Source: Flavobacteriales bacterium UBA5081 (GTDB taxonomy: Bacteria; Bacteroidota; Bacteroidia; Flavobacteriales_E; Vicingaceae). From it: 64,000 bases of DNA. The stretch lies in contig DIAJ01000015.1 of NCBI GenBank assembly GCA_002415785.1, positions 12,061 through 76,060 on the forward strand, given 5' to 3'. Position 1 is the first letter of the stretch, and each line of letters opens with the position of its first letter. A program made the translations under genes and the position numbers. The notes beneath the pieces are model-generated. The model worked only from the letters and a program-made list of their open reading frames with translations, did not search any database and was not told where the DNA came from. This document shows, in pieces, positions 44,254 to 52,612 of this stretch.

Positions 44254-44868
44254 CTAAAACAGCCCATGAATCTCTGCATCGATTTTACTGATTACTTTTC
44301 CTAAATCCTCTTCGCTTTCTATAAAGTTGGTATTGTCAACATCTACAATTAAAAGTTTACCTTCCTCATAAGTGCTAATCCAAGCTTCGTAGCGCTCGTT
44401 TAATCGCTTTAAGTAATCAAGTCGAATGCTTTCTTCGTACTCCCTTCCTCGGCTACTAATTTGATCCACTAAAACAGGAATAGAAGCTCTTAAGTAAATC
44501 AATAAATCCGGTGGTTGAATAAATGACTCCATCAACTTAAATAGCGAGAAGTACGATTCAAAATCACGCGAAGTCATTAGCCCCATAGCGTGTAAGTTGG
44601 GTGCAAAAATATAAGCATCTTCGTAAATGGTTCTATCTTGAATAACACTTTTGCCGCTGTTTCTAAACTCTTGAATTTGACTAAAGCGATTGTTTAAGAA
44701 ATAAACTTGCAGGTTAAAAGACCAACGCTGCATATCGTTGTAAAAATCATTTAAGTAAGGATTTTCATCAGCGTCTTCAAAATGCGCTTCCCATTTGTAG
44801 TGTTTCGCCAAAAGCGAAGTAAGTGTGGTTTTCCCTGAGCCGATGTTTCCGGCAATTGCAATGTGCAT
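44254..44868 (-). CDS. Deoxynucleoside kinase
   Basis: It phosphorylates deoxynucleosides for salvage in the cytoplasm. The 204-residue protein has the P-loop IAGNIGSGKTTL near residue 6, WSFNLQVYFLNNRF, SVIQDRTIYEDAYIFA with the DRS/DRT-like catalytic motif, LLIYLRASIPVL and the lid-like SRGREYEESI. Substrate preference (dA/dG versus dC) cannot be read from the sequence. NupC in this window could supply substrates. Confidence 0.93.
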   Translation of the reverse strand: MHIAIAGNIGSGKTTLTSLLAKHYKWEAHFEDADENPYLNDFYNDMQRWSFNLQVYFLNNRFSQIQEFRNSGKSVIQDRTIYEDAYIFAPNLHAMGLMTSRDFESYFSLFKLMESFIQPPDLLIYLRASIPVLVDQISSRGREYEESIRLDYLKRLNERYEAWISTYEEGKLLIVDVDNTNFIESEEDLGKVISKIDAEIHGLF

Positions 44869-44921
44869 ATCTTATATTTTAATCGTCTACTAAAATAATA
44901 AAATCAAATGGCTAAATGCAT

Positions 44922-45731
44922 TTAATTTGTCTTGAAAATGGTACACTTTTTTCCGTCGAAAGTGTATAGTCTGCCTTTTTCAATGCGAGCTTGAGTTAGT
45001 TTGTTAAAGTCAATTGGGCTACAAACTCTTTCCATTTCTTGCCGTTGATACTGACAAAATTGATTGTCGGCTACAAAGTTAATGTTACCATCTAAAACTT
45101 GTGGTTCTTTTAAGTTTTTGAGTGGAATTGTTTTTATGTAAGTTCCAAAATGGTCAAAAACCAGAATTCCTTCTTCCGGTACATTAACAAAAAGTTGATT
45201 GTTATATTCGATCATAAAAGAAGGGTTTAGACGTTTGCCAAACCATTGCATAAAATTTACACTCTCATGAGTGACTTTAAAATTGTCATTCAAATGATAA
45301 ACTCTTTGTCGCATTTGATCAAATACCCAAAAGCCATTTTCTCGAGAGAGGCAAGCTTGAGTAATTTGATCGAAGCCCAATTCTTGCAAATCAATTGGAT
45401 CGCCATTCTCGCTGAGGTAGTTGTCTAAAAAGTGGATTATTCCATAATTACGAAAGAATACGAGTATTTTGTAAGGGTCGGAGCAATCTATGCTGCTTAT
45501 TTCGCCATATCTTTTAGAATTAAAAGCATACAATGAATCTCCATTCTTGTTGTACATCCACAAAAAGTTTTCCTTTGCAATGTAAAGGTTGCCAAGACGG
45601 TCGGTGCTGATGAACTCAGCTTCTTTTTCAATTTGAGCTATTTGTTTTATCGATGATTTTGTTTGTGCAGATAAAATCAAATTGAAAAGAAAAAAGATAA
45701 TTAATGTTATGTTTCTTAATAAGTTCATCAT
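44922..45731 (-). CDS. Exported beta-propeller-like protein, unknown function
   Basis: This 269-residue protein has a signal peptide (RNITLIIFFLFNLILSAQ) followed by repeated strand patterns (FISTDRLGNLYIAKENFLWMYN, ENGFWVFDQMRQRVYHLN, YNNQLFVNVPEEGILVFDHFGTYIKTI, KGRLYTFDGKKCTIF) like NHL-type propeller blades. No catalytic residues are evident. Its ATG overlaps the stop of the GH3 gene by one base (TAATG), implying translational coupling. Confidence 0.7.
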   Translation of the reverse strand: MMNLLRNITLIIFFLFNLILSAQTKSSIKQIAQIEKEAEFISTDRLGNLYIAKENFLWMYNKNGDSLYAFNSKRYGEISSIDCSDPYKILVFFRNYGIIHFLDNYLSENGDPIDLQELGFDQITQACLSRENGFWVFDQMRQRVYHLNDNFKVTHESVNFMQWFGKRLNPSFMIEYNNQLFVNVPEEGILVFDHFGTYIKTIPLKNLKEPQVLDGNINFVADNQFCQYQRQEMERVCSPIDFNKLTQARIEKGRLYTFDGKKCTIFKTN

Positions 45732-47245
45732 TATTCACTAATCAAGTTCATAATCTCTTCCACATATTTCCGATCGTTACTTAAGCGAGGCACTTTGTTT
45801 TGCCCACCTAGCTTGTTTCTGTTTTTCATCCAATTGTAAAAGGTACCCTTGGGTGCAACTATAAATTCTGGAAACTCTAAAGCCATATTTCCATTTCGCT
45901 TGGCTTGGTAGTCAGTGTTTATCGATTTTAATTTTTCATCAAAAGCCTTACTAAAGCTATCTAAACTATTCGGGGTGTTAGAAAATTCAATTACCCATTG
46001 GTGACGTCCTGCTTCTTTATTGGTTAAGTAAACAGGTGCAGCTGTATACTCCTCAATGCTTGCATCTGTTTGATCGCAGGCAAACTTCAAAGCTTGTTCG
46101 GCATTGTCAATAATCACTTCTTCACCAAAAGCATTGATAAAATGTTTGGTGCGACCCGAAACTTTAACTCTGAATGGATATTTTGAGGTAAACTGAATAG
46201 TATCGCCAATTTTGTAACGCCATAGTCCACCATTGGTAGAAATAATAATCGCATAGTTAGTGTTCAGCTCAATTTCATCTAAGCTCAATGTTTTAGGATG
46301 TTCTTTGTCCCATTCATCTGAAGGGGCAAATTCGTAGTAAATGCCGTAATCTAACATTAATAAAAGCTCTCCAGGCTGCGATAAATCTTCAATGCCAAAG
46401 AAACCTTCTGAAGCATTATAGGTTTCCATATAGTGCATTTTGCTGGAGGATATGATGGATTTAAATTGTTCTCGGTAAGGAGTAAAAGCAACACCACCGT
46501 GAAAAAATACTTCTAGATTAGGCCAAATTTCACTAATGTCTTTTTTGTTGCTGTGCGATAAAATTTTATTGAGAAGAATTAGCATCCAAGAAGGTACACC
46601 GGATAAACTAGTAACATTGTCATTTGAACAAATTTTTGCCATTTTTTCCAGCTTTTCTTCAAAGTCGGTCATTAAAGCAATTTCCAGTTCGGGAGTTCTG
46701 CGCATTTCAGCCCAAAAAGGTAAATTCCTAATAATAATTGATGATAAATCACCATGGTAAGAGTCAATCGAAGGGTCGATTGATTGACTGCTACCTCCCA
46801 TTACTAAGGTTTTACCTGTGAAAATTTCGGTGTCTTCAATATTGGAGCAATAAATGCTCAACATATCTTTACCACCTTTATAATGGCATTCCTCCAGAGC
46901 CTCTTTAGTTACCGGAATAAATTTGCTTTTATCGCTTGTTGTTCCGCTTGACTTAGCAAACCATTTTGTTTCTGTTGGCCACAAAAGATTTTGTTCTCCC
47001 TTCATCAATCTGCTTACATAATCTTTTATGTCATCGTAATCTTGAACAGGTACACGTTCTTTAAACTGCTCTATAGATTGAATGCTTTTGTAGTCATATT
47101 GCTTGCCCCATTCTGTGTTTTTAGCATCATTTATCAGGTCGTCAAACCATTCATTCTGAACTTCAATAGGGTATTTCATAAATAACTCAATTTGGTGCAT
47201 GCGTTTTTTCATGAACCAAGAAAAAATGGAATTGAGTATTGGCAT
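45731..47245 (-). CDS. GH3 family acyl-acid amido synthetase-like protein
   Basis: The 504-residue protein is a member of the ANL-type GH3 family, known in plants for adenylating hormones and joining them to amino acids. Bacterial members have unknown substrates. Visible blocks are TEWGKQYDYKSIQSIEQFKERVPVQDYDDIKDYV, FAKSSGTTSDKSKFIPVT (phosphate-binding loop), YMETYNASEGFFGIED, the IISTNGGLWRYKIGDTIQFTSKYPFRVKVSGRTKHFINAFGEEV block and ENAEQAL-like IDNAEQALKFAC. Its downstream partner is the propeller-like protein. Confidence 0.9.
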   Translation of the reverse strand: MPILNSIFSWFMKKRMHQIELFMKYPIEVQNEWFDDLINDAKNTEWGKQYDYKSIQSIEQFKERVPVQDYDDIKDYVSRLMKGEQNLLWPTETKWFAKSSGTTSDKSKFIPVTKEALEECHYKGGKDMLSIYCSNIEDTEIFTGKTLVMGGSSQSIDPSIDSYHGDLSSIIIRNLPFWAEMRRTPELEIALMTDFEEKLEKMAKICSNDNVTSLSGVPSWMLILLNKILSHSNKKDISEIWPNLEVFFHGGVAFTPYREQFKSIISSSKMHYMETYNASEGFFGIEDLSQPGELLLMLDYGIYYEFAPSDEWDKEHPKTLSLDEIELNTNYAIIISTNGGLWRYKIGDTIQFTSKYPFRVKVSGRTKHFINAFGEEVIIDNAEQALKFACDQTDASIEEYTAAPVYLTNKEAGRHQWVIEFSNTPNSLDSFSKAFDEKLKSINTDYQAKRNGNMALEFPEFIVAPKGTFYNWMKNRNKLGGQNKVPRLSNDRKYVEEIMNLISE

Positions 47246-47337
47246 AAGTTGTTTTTTTAGAAGGCTTTTTAATGAATTATAAAAGTAATTTAATTTTTAA
47301 AAACCTTCACTTTTATCTAAAAAATGAGGTAAATAAA

Positions 47338-47366
47338 AAAGCCCTTCTCAAAAAGAAAAGGGCTTT
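47338..47366 (-). terminator. sppA intrinsic terminator
   Basis: AAAGCCCTTCTC and GAAAAGGGCTTT pair with one mismatch, and on the minus strand a TTTTTTATTT tail follows. The hairpin is 22 nt after the sppA stop. Confidence 0.8.
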
Positions 47367-47387
47367 ATATACAGTCGTCTTTGTTTT

Positions 47388-49181
47388 CTAATCAATCATT
47401 ACATCTACCGGCATTCTTGTGTAAATGCCTTTGCGATTTAATGCATTTTTGATGTTTAGGTAGTATTTTTTAGCCTGTCCTAGTTCAGAACCAACTATTT
47501 TTAATCGAGCTTCCGTAGCAAACTGAGTAAGAATCTTTTCAAATGGGTCTTTGCGCTCGGGTAGTTCTTCAATTTTGTAATCTTCTAATTCTGCAATATC
47601 TGCCGCAGCAACAATGGCTTCTTCCAATCCACCGATTTCATCAACCAAACCTATTCGTTTTGCGCTAAGTCCGTTCCACACTCTACCTTGACCAATTTCA
47701 TCAACTTGCTCTTGTGTCATGCCTCTGCCTTCTGCTACTTTAGAGGTGAAATCGTCGTAAACCTCTTCAACCATCTCCTGCAATGCCTCTTTCTCATGTG
47801 TACTTAAAGGACGAAGAATATTCATTCCATCTGAATAAGCATTGGTGTTTACATTGTCGGTGTGTACGCCAATTTTTTCTTTTAGAAAGCCTTGAATATT
47901 TGGAATTAATCCGAAAACACCAATTGAACCGGTAATGGTAGAACTTTCGGCATAGATTCGGTTAGCAGCACAAGAAATGTAATAACCGCCACTGGCAGCC
48001 ACATCGCCCATAGAAACCACAACGGGTTTTGATTCTTTCGCCAGAACTACTTCTCTCCACATTACGTCAGAAGCTAAGGCGCTTCCTCCGGGAGAATTTA
48101 CTCTTAATACAATGGCTTTGATATCATCGTCTTTTCTTGCTTCTCGAATTGCTTCGGCAATGGTTGAAGAGCCCATTAAGCCATCTTTGCTTTCACCAGA
48201 TACAATCTCACCTTCGGCAAAAATTATAGCCACTTTATTTTTTGAATTCCATTTTTCTCTTCCGCTTTTAGCAATCTCAATTGGAAGTTTAGTCTTGTTA
48301 AATTTCTTTAGTTCAATAAAACCTAAGTCTGCTGTTTGGTCAACTTCAACTAATTCTTTTAACCTTTTTTGAACCTCGTCTTCGTAAATTAATCCATCAA
48401 CAAAACCATAATTCATAGCATCTTTCGCAGTTCTAAGCGACAAACTGTCTGCAATTTTATTTAATTCAGCAATTTCAATACCCCTGCTATCTGAAATTTT
48501 TTGAAGTTGATCGTCCCAAATACCTTGAATTAACTCTTTGTACTGTTTTTCGTTTTCAGGACTCATGTCGTTTCTGATAAATGGCTCAATGGCACTTTTA
48601 AACTTCCCATGACGAATTACTTGCATTTCAATGTCTAATCGATCTAATGCATCTTTAAAGAACATTAGGTTAGCAGCTAGGCCCTTAAAGGTCATTTCTC
48701 CGGCAGGATTTAAGTAAACTTCATCGGCCACGCTTGATAAATAATACTCATTTTGGCCATAGTTCTCACTGTAGCTAATAATAAACTTACCTGATTCCTT
48801 GAACTGCAGAAGGGCTTTTCTCAATTCTTCAGTAGTTGCCATATTTGCCTGAAGCCAGCCAATGTTTAAATAGATTCCTTTAATTTTCTCATTATTAGCT
48901 GCTTTTTCAATATTGTCTATAATGTTGTTTAACCCTAAAGGTTTGCGGTCTTCAAAGCTGCTAAAGTCAAAATTGTCGAATGGGTTGTTACTCGGGCGGT
49001 CTTGAATGGGGGTTTCCAATTTTATGTGCAAAATGCTTTTGTCAGCCAAGAATGGTTCTTTGCTTTCTTGAGAGGCACTGATCATTGAGCCAATAATTCC
49101 TGCAAAAACAAGACTTACAAGAAGAATGCTTAAAAATACTCCAAACATGGAGGCAAACATAAATTTCAAAAATTGTTTCAT
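47388..49181 (-). CDS. sppA: Signal peptide peptidase SppA, long (67K) type
   Basis: SppA is an inner-membrane serine protease that degrades cleaved signal peptides. The 597-residue protein has an N-terminal membrane anchor (SMFGVFLSILLVSLVFAGIIGS). The N-terminal repeat provides the general-base Lys (VIRHGKFKSAIEPF). The C-terminal repeat has the nucleophile Ser in SMGDVAASGGYYISCAA, followed by ITGSIGVFG. The two-repeat layout and length are those of the E. coli-type enzyme. Its -7 box abuts the one for divergent folK. Confidence 0.94.
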   Translation of the reverse strand: MKQFLKFMFASMFGVFLSILLVSLVFAGIIGSMISASQESKEPFLADKSILHIKLETPIQDRPSNNPFDNFDFSSFEDRKPLGLNNIIDNIEKAANNEKIKGIYLNIGWLQANMATTEELRKALLQFKESGKFIISYSENYGQNEYYLSSVADEVYLNPAGEMTFKGLAANLMFFKDALDRLDIEMQVIRHGKFKSAIEPFIRNDMSPENEKQYKELIQGIWDDQLQKISDSRGIEIAELNKIADSLSLRTAKDAMNYGFVDGLIYEDEVQKRLKELVEVDQTADLGFIELKKFNKTKLPIEIAKSGREKWNSKNKVAIIFAEGEIVSGESKDGLMGSSTIAEAIREARKDDDIKAIVLRVNSPGGSALASDVMWREVVLAKESKPVVVSMGDVAASGGYYISCAANRIYAESSTITGSIGVFGLIPNIQGFLKEKIGVHTDNVNTNAYSDGMNILRPLSTHEKEALQEMVEEVYDDFTSKVAEGRGMTQEQVDEIGQGRVWNGLSAKRIGLVDEIGGLEEAIVAAADIAELEDYKIEELPERKDPFEKILTQFATEARLKIVGSELGQAKKYYLNIKNALNRKGIYTRMPVDVMID

Positions 49182-49240
49182 GGGTTTTAATTTTTAGAAG
49201 CAAACAAAGCTTCAAGTGTTCGTTGTGATGGATTTTGAAA

Positions 49241-49248
49241 CAAAAATA
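49241..49248 (-). promoter_or_regulatory. sppA -7 promoter element
   Basis: The minus strand reads TATTTTTG, matching TAnnTTTG, 59 nt before the sppA ATG. Only 3 bp separate it from the plus-strand folK -7 box. Confidence 0.6.
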
Positions 49249-49251
49249 CAA

Positions 49252-49259
49252 TAGTTTTG
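49252..49259 (+). promoter_or_regulatory. folK -7 promoter element
   Basis: TAGTTTTG matches TAnnTTTG, 26 nt before the folK ATG at 49286. It is back to back with the sppA box, so polymerase can hardly occupy both at once. Confidence 0.6.
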
Positions 49260-49285
49260 CTTGTTTAAAAGATAGATTTACATAC

Positions 49286-49801
49286 ATGGTTGAACAAAAG
49301 GATGAATGGACTTCCTCTGTTTTTTTGGCGCTAGGTTCTAATATGGGAGATGCTTCGACAAATATTAAGCGCGCCATTGAAAAGCTTCAGCATAATGAAA
49401 ATGTTCGTTTGCTTAAATCTTCTTCTATGTATGTGACAGAAGCTTGGGGGAGTTCAAGTTTAAACGATTTTCATAATATGGTGGTTGAGGTTGCGACAAA
49501 GCTAAGTCCACAACAGTTATTGGATTTGTGCTTGCAAGTAGAAAGTAATTTAGGTCGAAGTAGGAGTGAAGCTAAAGGGTACGAAAACCGGTTGATTGAT
49601 ATTGATTTGATTTTTTTTGAGCACTTTAGCTGCCATACTGAAACATTACAGTTGCCGCATCCGTATTGGAGCAGCAGAAATTTCGTTTTACAACCTTTAA
49701 ATGAAATAGCTTCAAATTTTCTTCCTTACAACGGAAATAAGAAAATTGCTGACTTTGTAGCTGATTGCAAGGATGATTTGAAGGTAGTAAAGTTAGAATA
49801 G
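49286..49801 (+). CDS. folK: Hydroxymethyldihydropterin pyrophosphokinase
   Basis: FolK transfers pyrophosphate from ATP to 6-hydroxymethyl-7,8-dihydropterin in folate synthesis. The protein (171 residues from the ATG at 49286) has VFLALGSNMGDASTNIKRAIEKL, SSMYVTEAWG, FHNMVVEVAT, LGRSRSEAKGYENRLIDIDLIFF and LPHPYWSSRNFVLQPLNEIA. The frame is open from a TTG at 49235, but that extension covers the -7 box and is rejected. MetF, another folate enzyme, is at the other end of the window. Confidence 0.95.
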   Translation: MVEQKDEWTSSVFLALGSNMGDASTNIKRAIEKLQHNENVRLLKSSSMYVTEAWGSSSLNDFHNMVVEVATKLSPQQLLDLCLQVESNLGRSRSEAKGYENRLIDIDLIFFEHFSCHTETLQLPHPYWSSRNFVLQPLNEIASNFLPYNGNKKIADFVADCKDDLKVVKLE

Positions 49802-49867
49802 AAGGGAAATTCAGTTTATTTAAAGATTGAATATACTTCTTTTTTTGTCAGAATTAACATTATTAAC

Positions 49868-49875
49868 TAATATTG
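49868..49875 (+). promoter_or_regulatory. Promoter of the OmpA/TPR lipoprotein gene
   Basis: TAATATTG differs from TAnnTTTG at one position and has a TTG at 49845-49847, exactly 20 nt upstream. It lies 32 nt before the ATG at 49908. Confidence 0.55.
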
Positions 49876-49907
49876 CACAATAAACAATTGACTTAGATTT
49901 AAAACCA

Positions 49908-51635
49908 ATGAAAAAGCAAACTTTTAGATCATACGCATTAATTGGCTTAGCGGCAGCAACTACGGTTGCTTGTAACCCGTTAAACAATATGACCAAGAAA
50001 GCGGAGGAGATTACCTATTCAGTAACTCCTAATCCTTTGGAAATGCACGGAGATAGTATCGAAGTAAGTATTTCAGGAACTATTCCGCCAAAATTCTTTA
50101 ACGCTAAAGTGTCAGTAGACATTACTCCAACACTTAACTATGGTGAGCAAGTAACAACCTTTAAAAAGTTAGTTCTTGTAGGAGAGGATTCTGAAGTAGA
50201 AGGTCAAAAAATTCCTTACGAAAAAGGAGGTAACTTCTCTTATAATGATAAAATTGCCTACCAAGAAGGTATGGATGTAGCAACACTTGACGCAGTTGGT
50301 GTTGGTAAATACAAAGGCAAAGAAAAAGAGTTTCCTGCTGAGCAAATTGCTACAGGTACAATCATTACTCCTAGCTGGGCTATGGAAGATGACATGCCTA
50401 AATTAGGAGATGATAAATTCACTAAAGTTACTCCAAAGGAGCAGCAAGCTATTATTAATTATTTAGTAAACAGTCCTGCTGTTCGCTCTTCTGAGTTGAG
50501 AGATGAAGATATGAAAGAATTAGCTGCTTGGATAAAAGAGTGGGCTGATCATCCAATGTTCAACTTTAAAGGTGTTGATGTAGTAGCTTATGCTTCTCCT
50601 GAAGGTGAAATGTCTTTAAACGAAAATTTAGCAGACCAAAGAGCAAAGTCCGGAGCAAATGCTGCTAAAAGTATGTTGAGAAGAAATCGTGTGAAAGATG
50701 CTTCAAACAATGATTTTTACAATACTGTTGGTAAAGGTGAAGATTGGGATGGCTTTAAGCAAGCAATGCAAGCTTCTGACATTAAAGACAAGGATTTAAT
50801 CTTACGTGTTCTTGAAATGTATGAAGATAAGTCGAAGCGCGAAGAAGAAATCAGAAACTTAGCAGAAACTTTTGAAGTAATTAAAGAGAAAATTCTTCCT
50901 GATTTGAGAAGATCTATCGTTACAGTTAAGGGTGAAAAAGTGAGTTTCTCTGATGAAAAAATTAAAGAATACGCAAAATCAAACCCTGATACACTTTCAA
51001 CTGAAGAGTTGCTTTACGCAGCAACTATGACAGAAGATTTAGATGAGAAGTTGAGCATTTACCAAACTTATTCTAAACTTCATGCTGAAGATTGGAGAGG
51101 TCCAAACAACGTTGGATATGTTTACGTAATGCAAAACAAAATGGAAGAAGCTAAAGCTGAGTTTGACAAAGCAAATAGCTTAAGCCCTAACAATGCCGTT
51201 GTTATGAACAATATGGGTGTTTATGAGCGCTCTAAAGGTAACAACGAAAAAGCCATGGAATACTATGAGATGGCCGAAGGTGCTAGTCCTGAAGTTGGAA
51301 ACAACATGGGTTATTTGCAAATGCTAGCCGGCGACTACGAATCTGCTGTATCAAACTACGGAGATGTGAAGACATTTAATGCTGCTTTAGCACAAACTTT
51401 GAATAAAGATTATCAAACAGCTTTACAAACAATCGACGCTTCTCCGGCAGCTGATGAAGCAGCAGGATACTATTTGAAAGCGGTAATTGGAGCAAGACAA
51501 AATGATCAAAATATGGTAGTAAGCAATTTAAAGTCTGCTATTGCTAAAGACTCTTCATTAAAAGAGAAAGCAAAAAGAGATGCAGAGTTTACAGCTTACA
51601 AAGACAATGCAGAGTTTCAGGCTGCAGTAAACTAA
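49908..51635 (+). CDS. Lipoprotein with OmpA-like and TPR domains
   Basis: This 575-residue protein has a signal ending AAATTVACNP (lipid-attachment Cys22). An N-terminal beta-rich part (about 35-190) is followed by a segment like the OmpA peptidoglycan-binding domain, VDVVAYASPEGEMSLNENLADQRAKSGANAAKSML (about 223-258), with the NxxLAxxRA pattern. TPR repeats occupy about 365-470 (WRGPNNVGYVYVMQNKMEEAKAEFDKANSLSPNNAVVMNNMGVYERSKGNNEKAMEYY). It is probably an outer-membrane-anchored scaffold that touches peptidoglycan. It has its own promoter and terminator. The precise role is unknown. Confidence 0.82.
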   Translation: MKKQTFRSYALIGLAAATTVACNPLNNMTKKAEEITYSVTPNPLEMHGDSIEVSISGTIPPKFFNAKVSVDITPTLNYGEQVTTFKKLVLVGEDSEVEGQKIPYEKGGNFSYNDKIAYQEGMDVATLDAVGVGKYKGKEKEFPAEQIATGTIITPSWAMEDDMPKLGDDKFTKVTPKEQQAIINYLVNSPAVRSSELRDEDMKELAAWIKEWADHPMFNFKGVDVVAYASPEGEMSLNENLADQRAKSGANAAKSMLRRNRVKDASNNDFYNTVGKGEDWDGFKQAMQASDIKDKDLILRVLEMYEDKSKREEEIRNLAETFEVIKEKILPDLRRSIVTVKGEKVSFSDEKIKEYAKSNPDTLSTEELLYAATMTEDLDEKLSIYQTYSKLHAEDWRGPNNVGYVYVMQNKMEEAKAEFDKANSLSPNNAVVMNNMGVYERSKGNNEKAMEYYEMAEGASPEVGNNMGYLQMLAGDYESAVSNYGDVKTFNAALAQTLNKDYQTALQTIDASPAADEAAGYYLKAVIGARQNDQNMVVSNLKSAIAKDSSLKEKAKRDAEFTAYKDNAEFQAAVN

Positions 51636-51670
51636 GTTAAATTGAAATATCGAGTCTTAAGACTCTCATG

Positions 51671-51702
51671 AAAAACCCTCGAAGAAATTCGAGGGTTTTT
51701 TA
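51671..51702 (+). terminator. Terminator of the OmpA/TPR lipoprotein gene
   Basis: AAAAACCCTCGAA and TTCGAGGGTTTTT are a perfect 13-bp stem with a GAAA tetraloop and T-rich tail, 36 nt after the stop. It lies between convergent genes and can work both ways. Confidence 0.9.
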
Positions 51703-51719
51703 ATATAGGATAGTCCCCT

Positions 51720-52103
51720 TTACCAAACCGCCCAATTAGAATTTTTTAAAATGTCCCGGTCTTTGCTTATCAAATAACTTTCTCTCAAAGTAGCATGAGC
51801 GACAATCAATCGATCAAAAGGGTCATTCGTGAAGTCGATTAACATACTTTTAGTAATTAAGCTACCAAAGTCAATGGGGTCTTCGTCAAAGTAAAAGTCT
51901 TTCTTCAGTGAACTAAGAATTGTAAAAGGATCAATAATTCTACCTTTTCGAAATAGCATCATTAGTTCCAAGCGAACTATTGGTGAGATGCGCATATACG
52001 ACTCATTCATTAACTGAAGTGACTTTTGACCAAAGATTTTCTTTCCCTTGTATAGCCAAACGACGGCATGAGTATCCAAAAAAACTATTTTTCGCTTAAC
52101 CAT
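51720..52103 (-). CDS. PIN-domain toxin (VapC-like)
   Basis: This 127-residue protein has the PIN RNase acidic pattern: VFLDTHAVVWLYKGKK at the start, ISPIVRLELMML, then TNDPFDRLIVAHATLRESYLISKDRDIL. The DTHxxxW and DPFDRLI-A-A motifs are typical of the toxin group that pairs with Phd/YefM-like antitoxins. It should cleave RNA when free of antitoxin. The ATG at 52103 overlaps the antitoxin stop by 19 nt; ATGs at 52112 and 52124 are also possible. Confidence 0.85.
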   Translation of the reverse strand: MVKRKIVFLDTHAVVWLYKGKKIFGQKSLQLMNESYMRISPIVRLELMMLFRKGRIIDPFTILSSLKKDFYFDEDPIDFGSLITKSMLIDFTNDPFDRLIVAHATLRESYLISKDRDILKNSNWAVW

Positions 52104-52357
52104 TCGTCCCATTTTTTCTCCCAATTGGCTTCCCAGTTTTCATCAAGCGCTTGCAGCTTTTGCTCATTTAATTCGGTTTTTGTTTCATTCACTTCATTCA
52201 TTCTGCTATCCATTATCTGGTAAATGTCTTTGCGTTTTTTTTCGCTAATGACTAACTCTCTTCCTTTTCTTTCGATAATAATCGGCTCGCCGCTTTCCAG
52301 CACTTGGTCGAGCAGTTGGTAGAGATTTTTTCTTAATGCAGTTGGATTTATTCTCAC
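52085..52357 (-). CDS. Phd/YefM-like antitoxin
   Basis: The 90-residue protein begins at GTG (52357) and has the Phd/YefM N-terminal fold: LRKNLYQLLDQVLESGEPIIIERKGRELVISE. Its C-terminal half is highly charged with Trp (NWEANWEKKWDEWLSEK), the likely toxin-binding tail. It precedes and overlaps the PIN toxin. Such antitoxins usually repress their own operon with the toxin as co-repressor, and phased repeats lie directly upstream. Confidence 0.82.
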   Translation of the reverse strand: MRINPTALRKNLYQLLDQVLESGEPIIIERKGRELVISEKKRKDIYQIMDSRMNEVNETKTELNEQKLQALDENWEANWEKKWDEWLSEK

Positions 52358-52361
52358 AGCG

Positions 52362-52392
52362 TACGTAAAATTTATGTAAAAGTACGTAATTT
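52362..52392 (-). promoter_or_regulatory. Phased TACGTAA repeats, candidate antitoxin operator
   Basis: On the plus strand TACGTAAAAT (52362), TATGTAAAAG (52373) and TACGTAATTT (52383) recur with spacings of 11 and 10 bp, one helical turn. They end a few bases before the antitoxin GTG and cover the expected promoter. Autoregulation by the antitoxin is a natural reading, inferred from position only. Confidence 0.5.
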
Positions 52393-52477
52393 GTTTTTCT
52401 GCAGAAATTGTATATTGAATTACTTTTCCGATTTAATGTGACCCATTATCTTCTTTTTTAAGATCCACTTTCCATTA

Positions 52478-52497
52478 GACATTTGCGATTTGAAATT
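52478..52497. repeat. GACATTTGCGATTTGAAATT repeat upstream of icmF
   Basis: This 20-bp sequence is the same short repeat that occurs at least five more times in the island after icmF (56482-57308). It lies in the 255-bp gap before icmF, so icmF has the repeat on both sides. Confidence 0.6.
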
Positions 52498-52583
52498 TTT
52501 TCATAGAGACTGAGAGCTCAAAGGAGAATGACTAATCAGTTTTTTATACTTCGATGGATATTGCTTCTCCATTACGAAAATGT

Positions 52584-52591
52584 TAACTTTG
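52584..52591 (+). promoter_or_regulatory. icmF promoter (-33 TTG, -7 TAACTTTG)
   Basis: TAACTTTG is a perfect -7 match with a TTG at 52561-52563, exactly 20 nt upstream. It lies 21 nt before the ATG at 52613. Confidence 0.7.
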
Positions 52592-52612
52592 CACTCCTAA
52601 AAATCAAGACAG

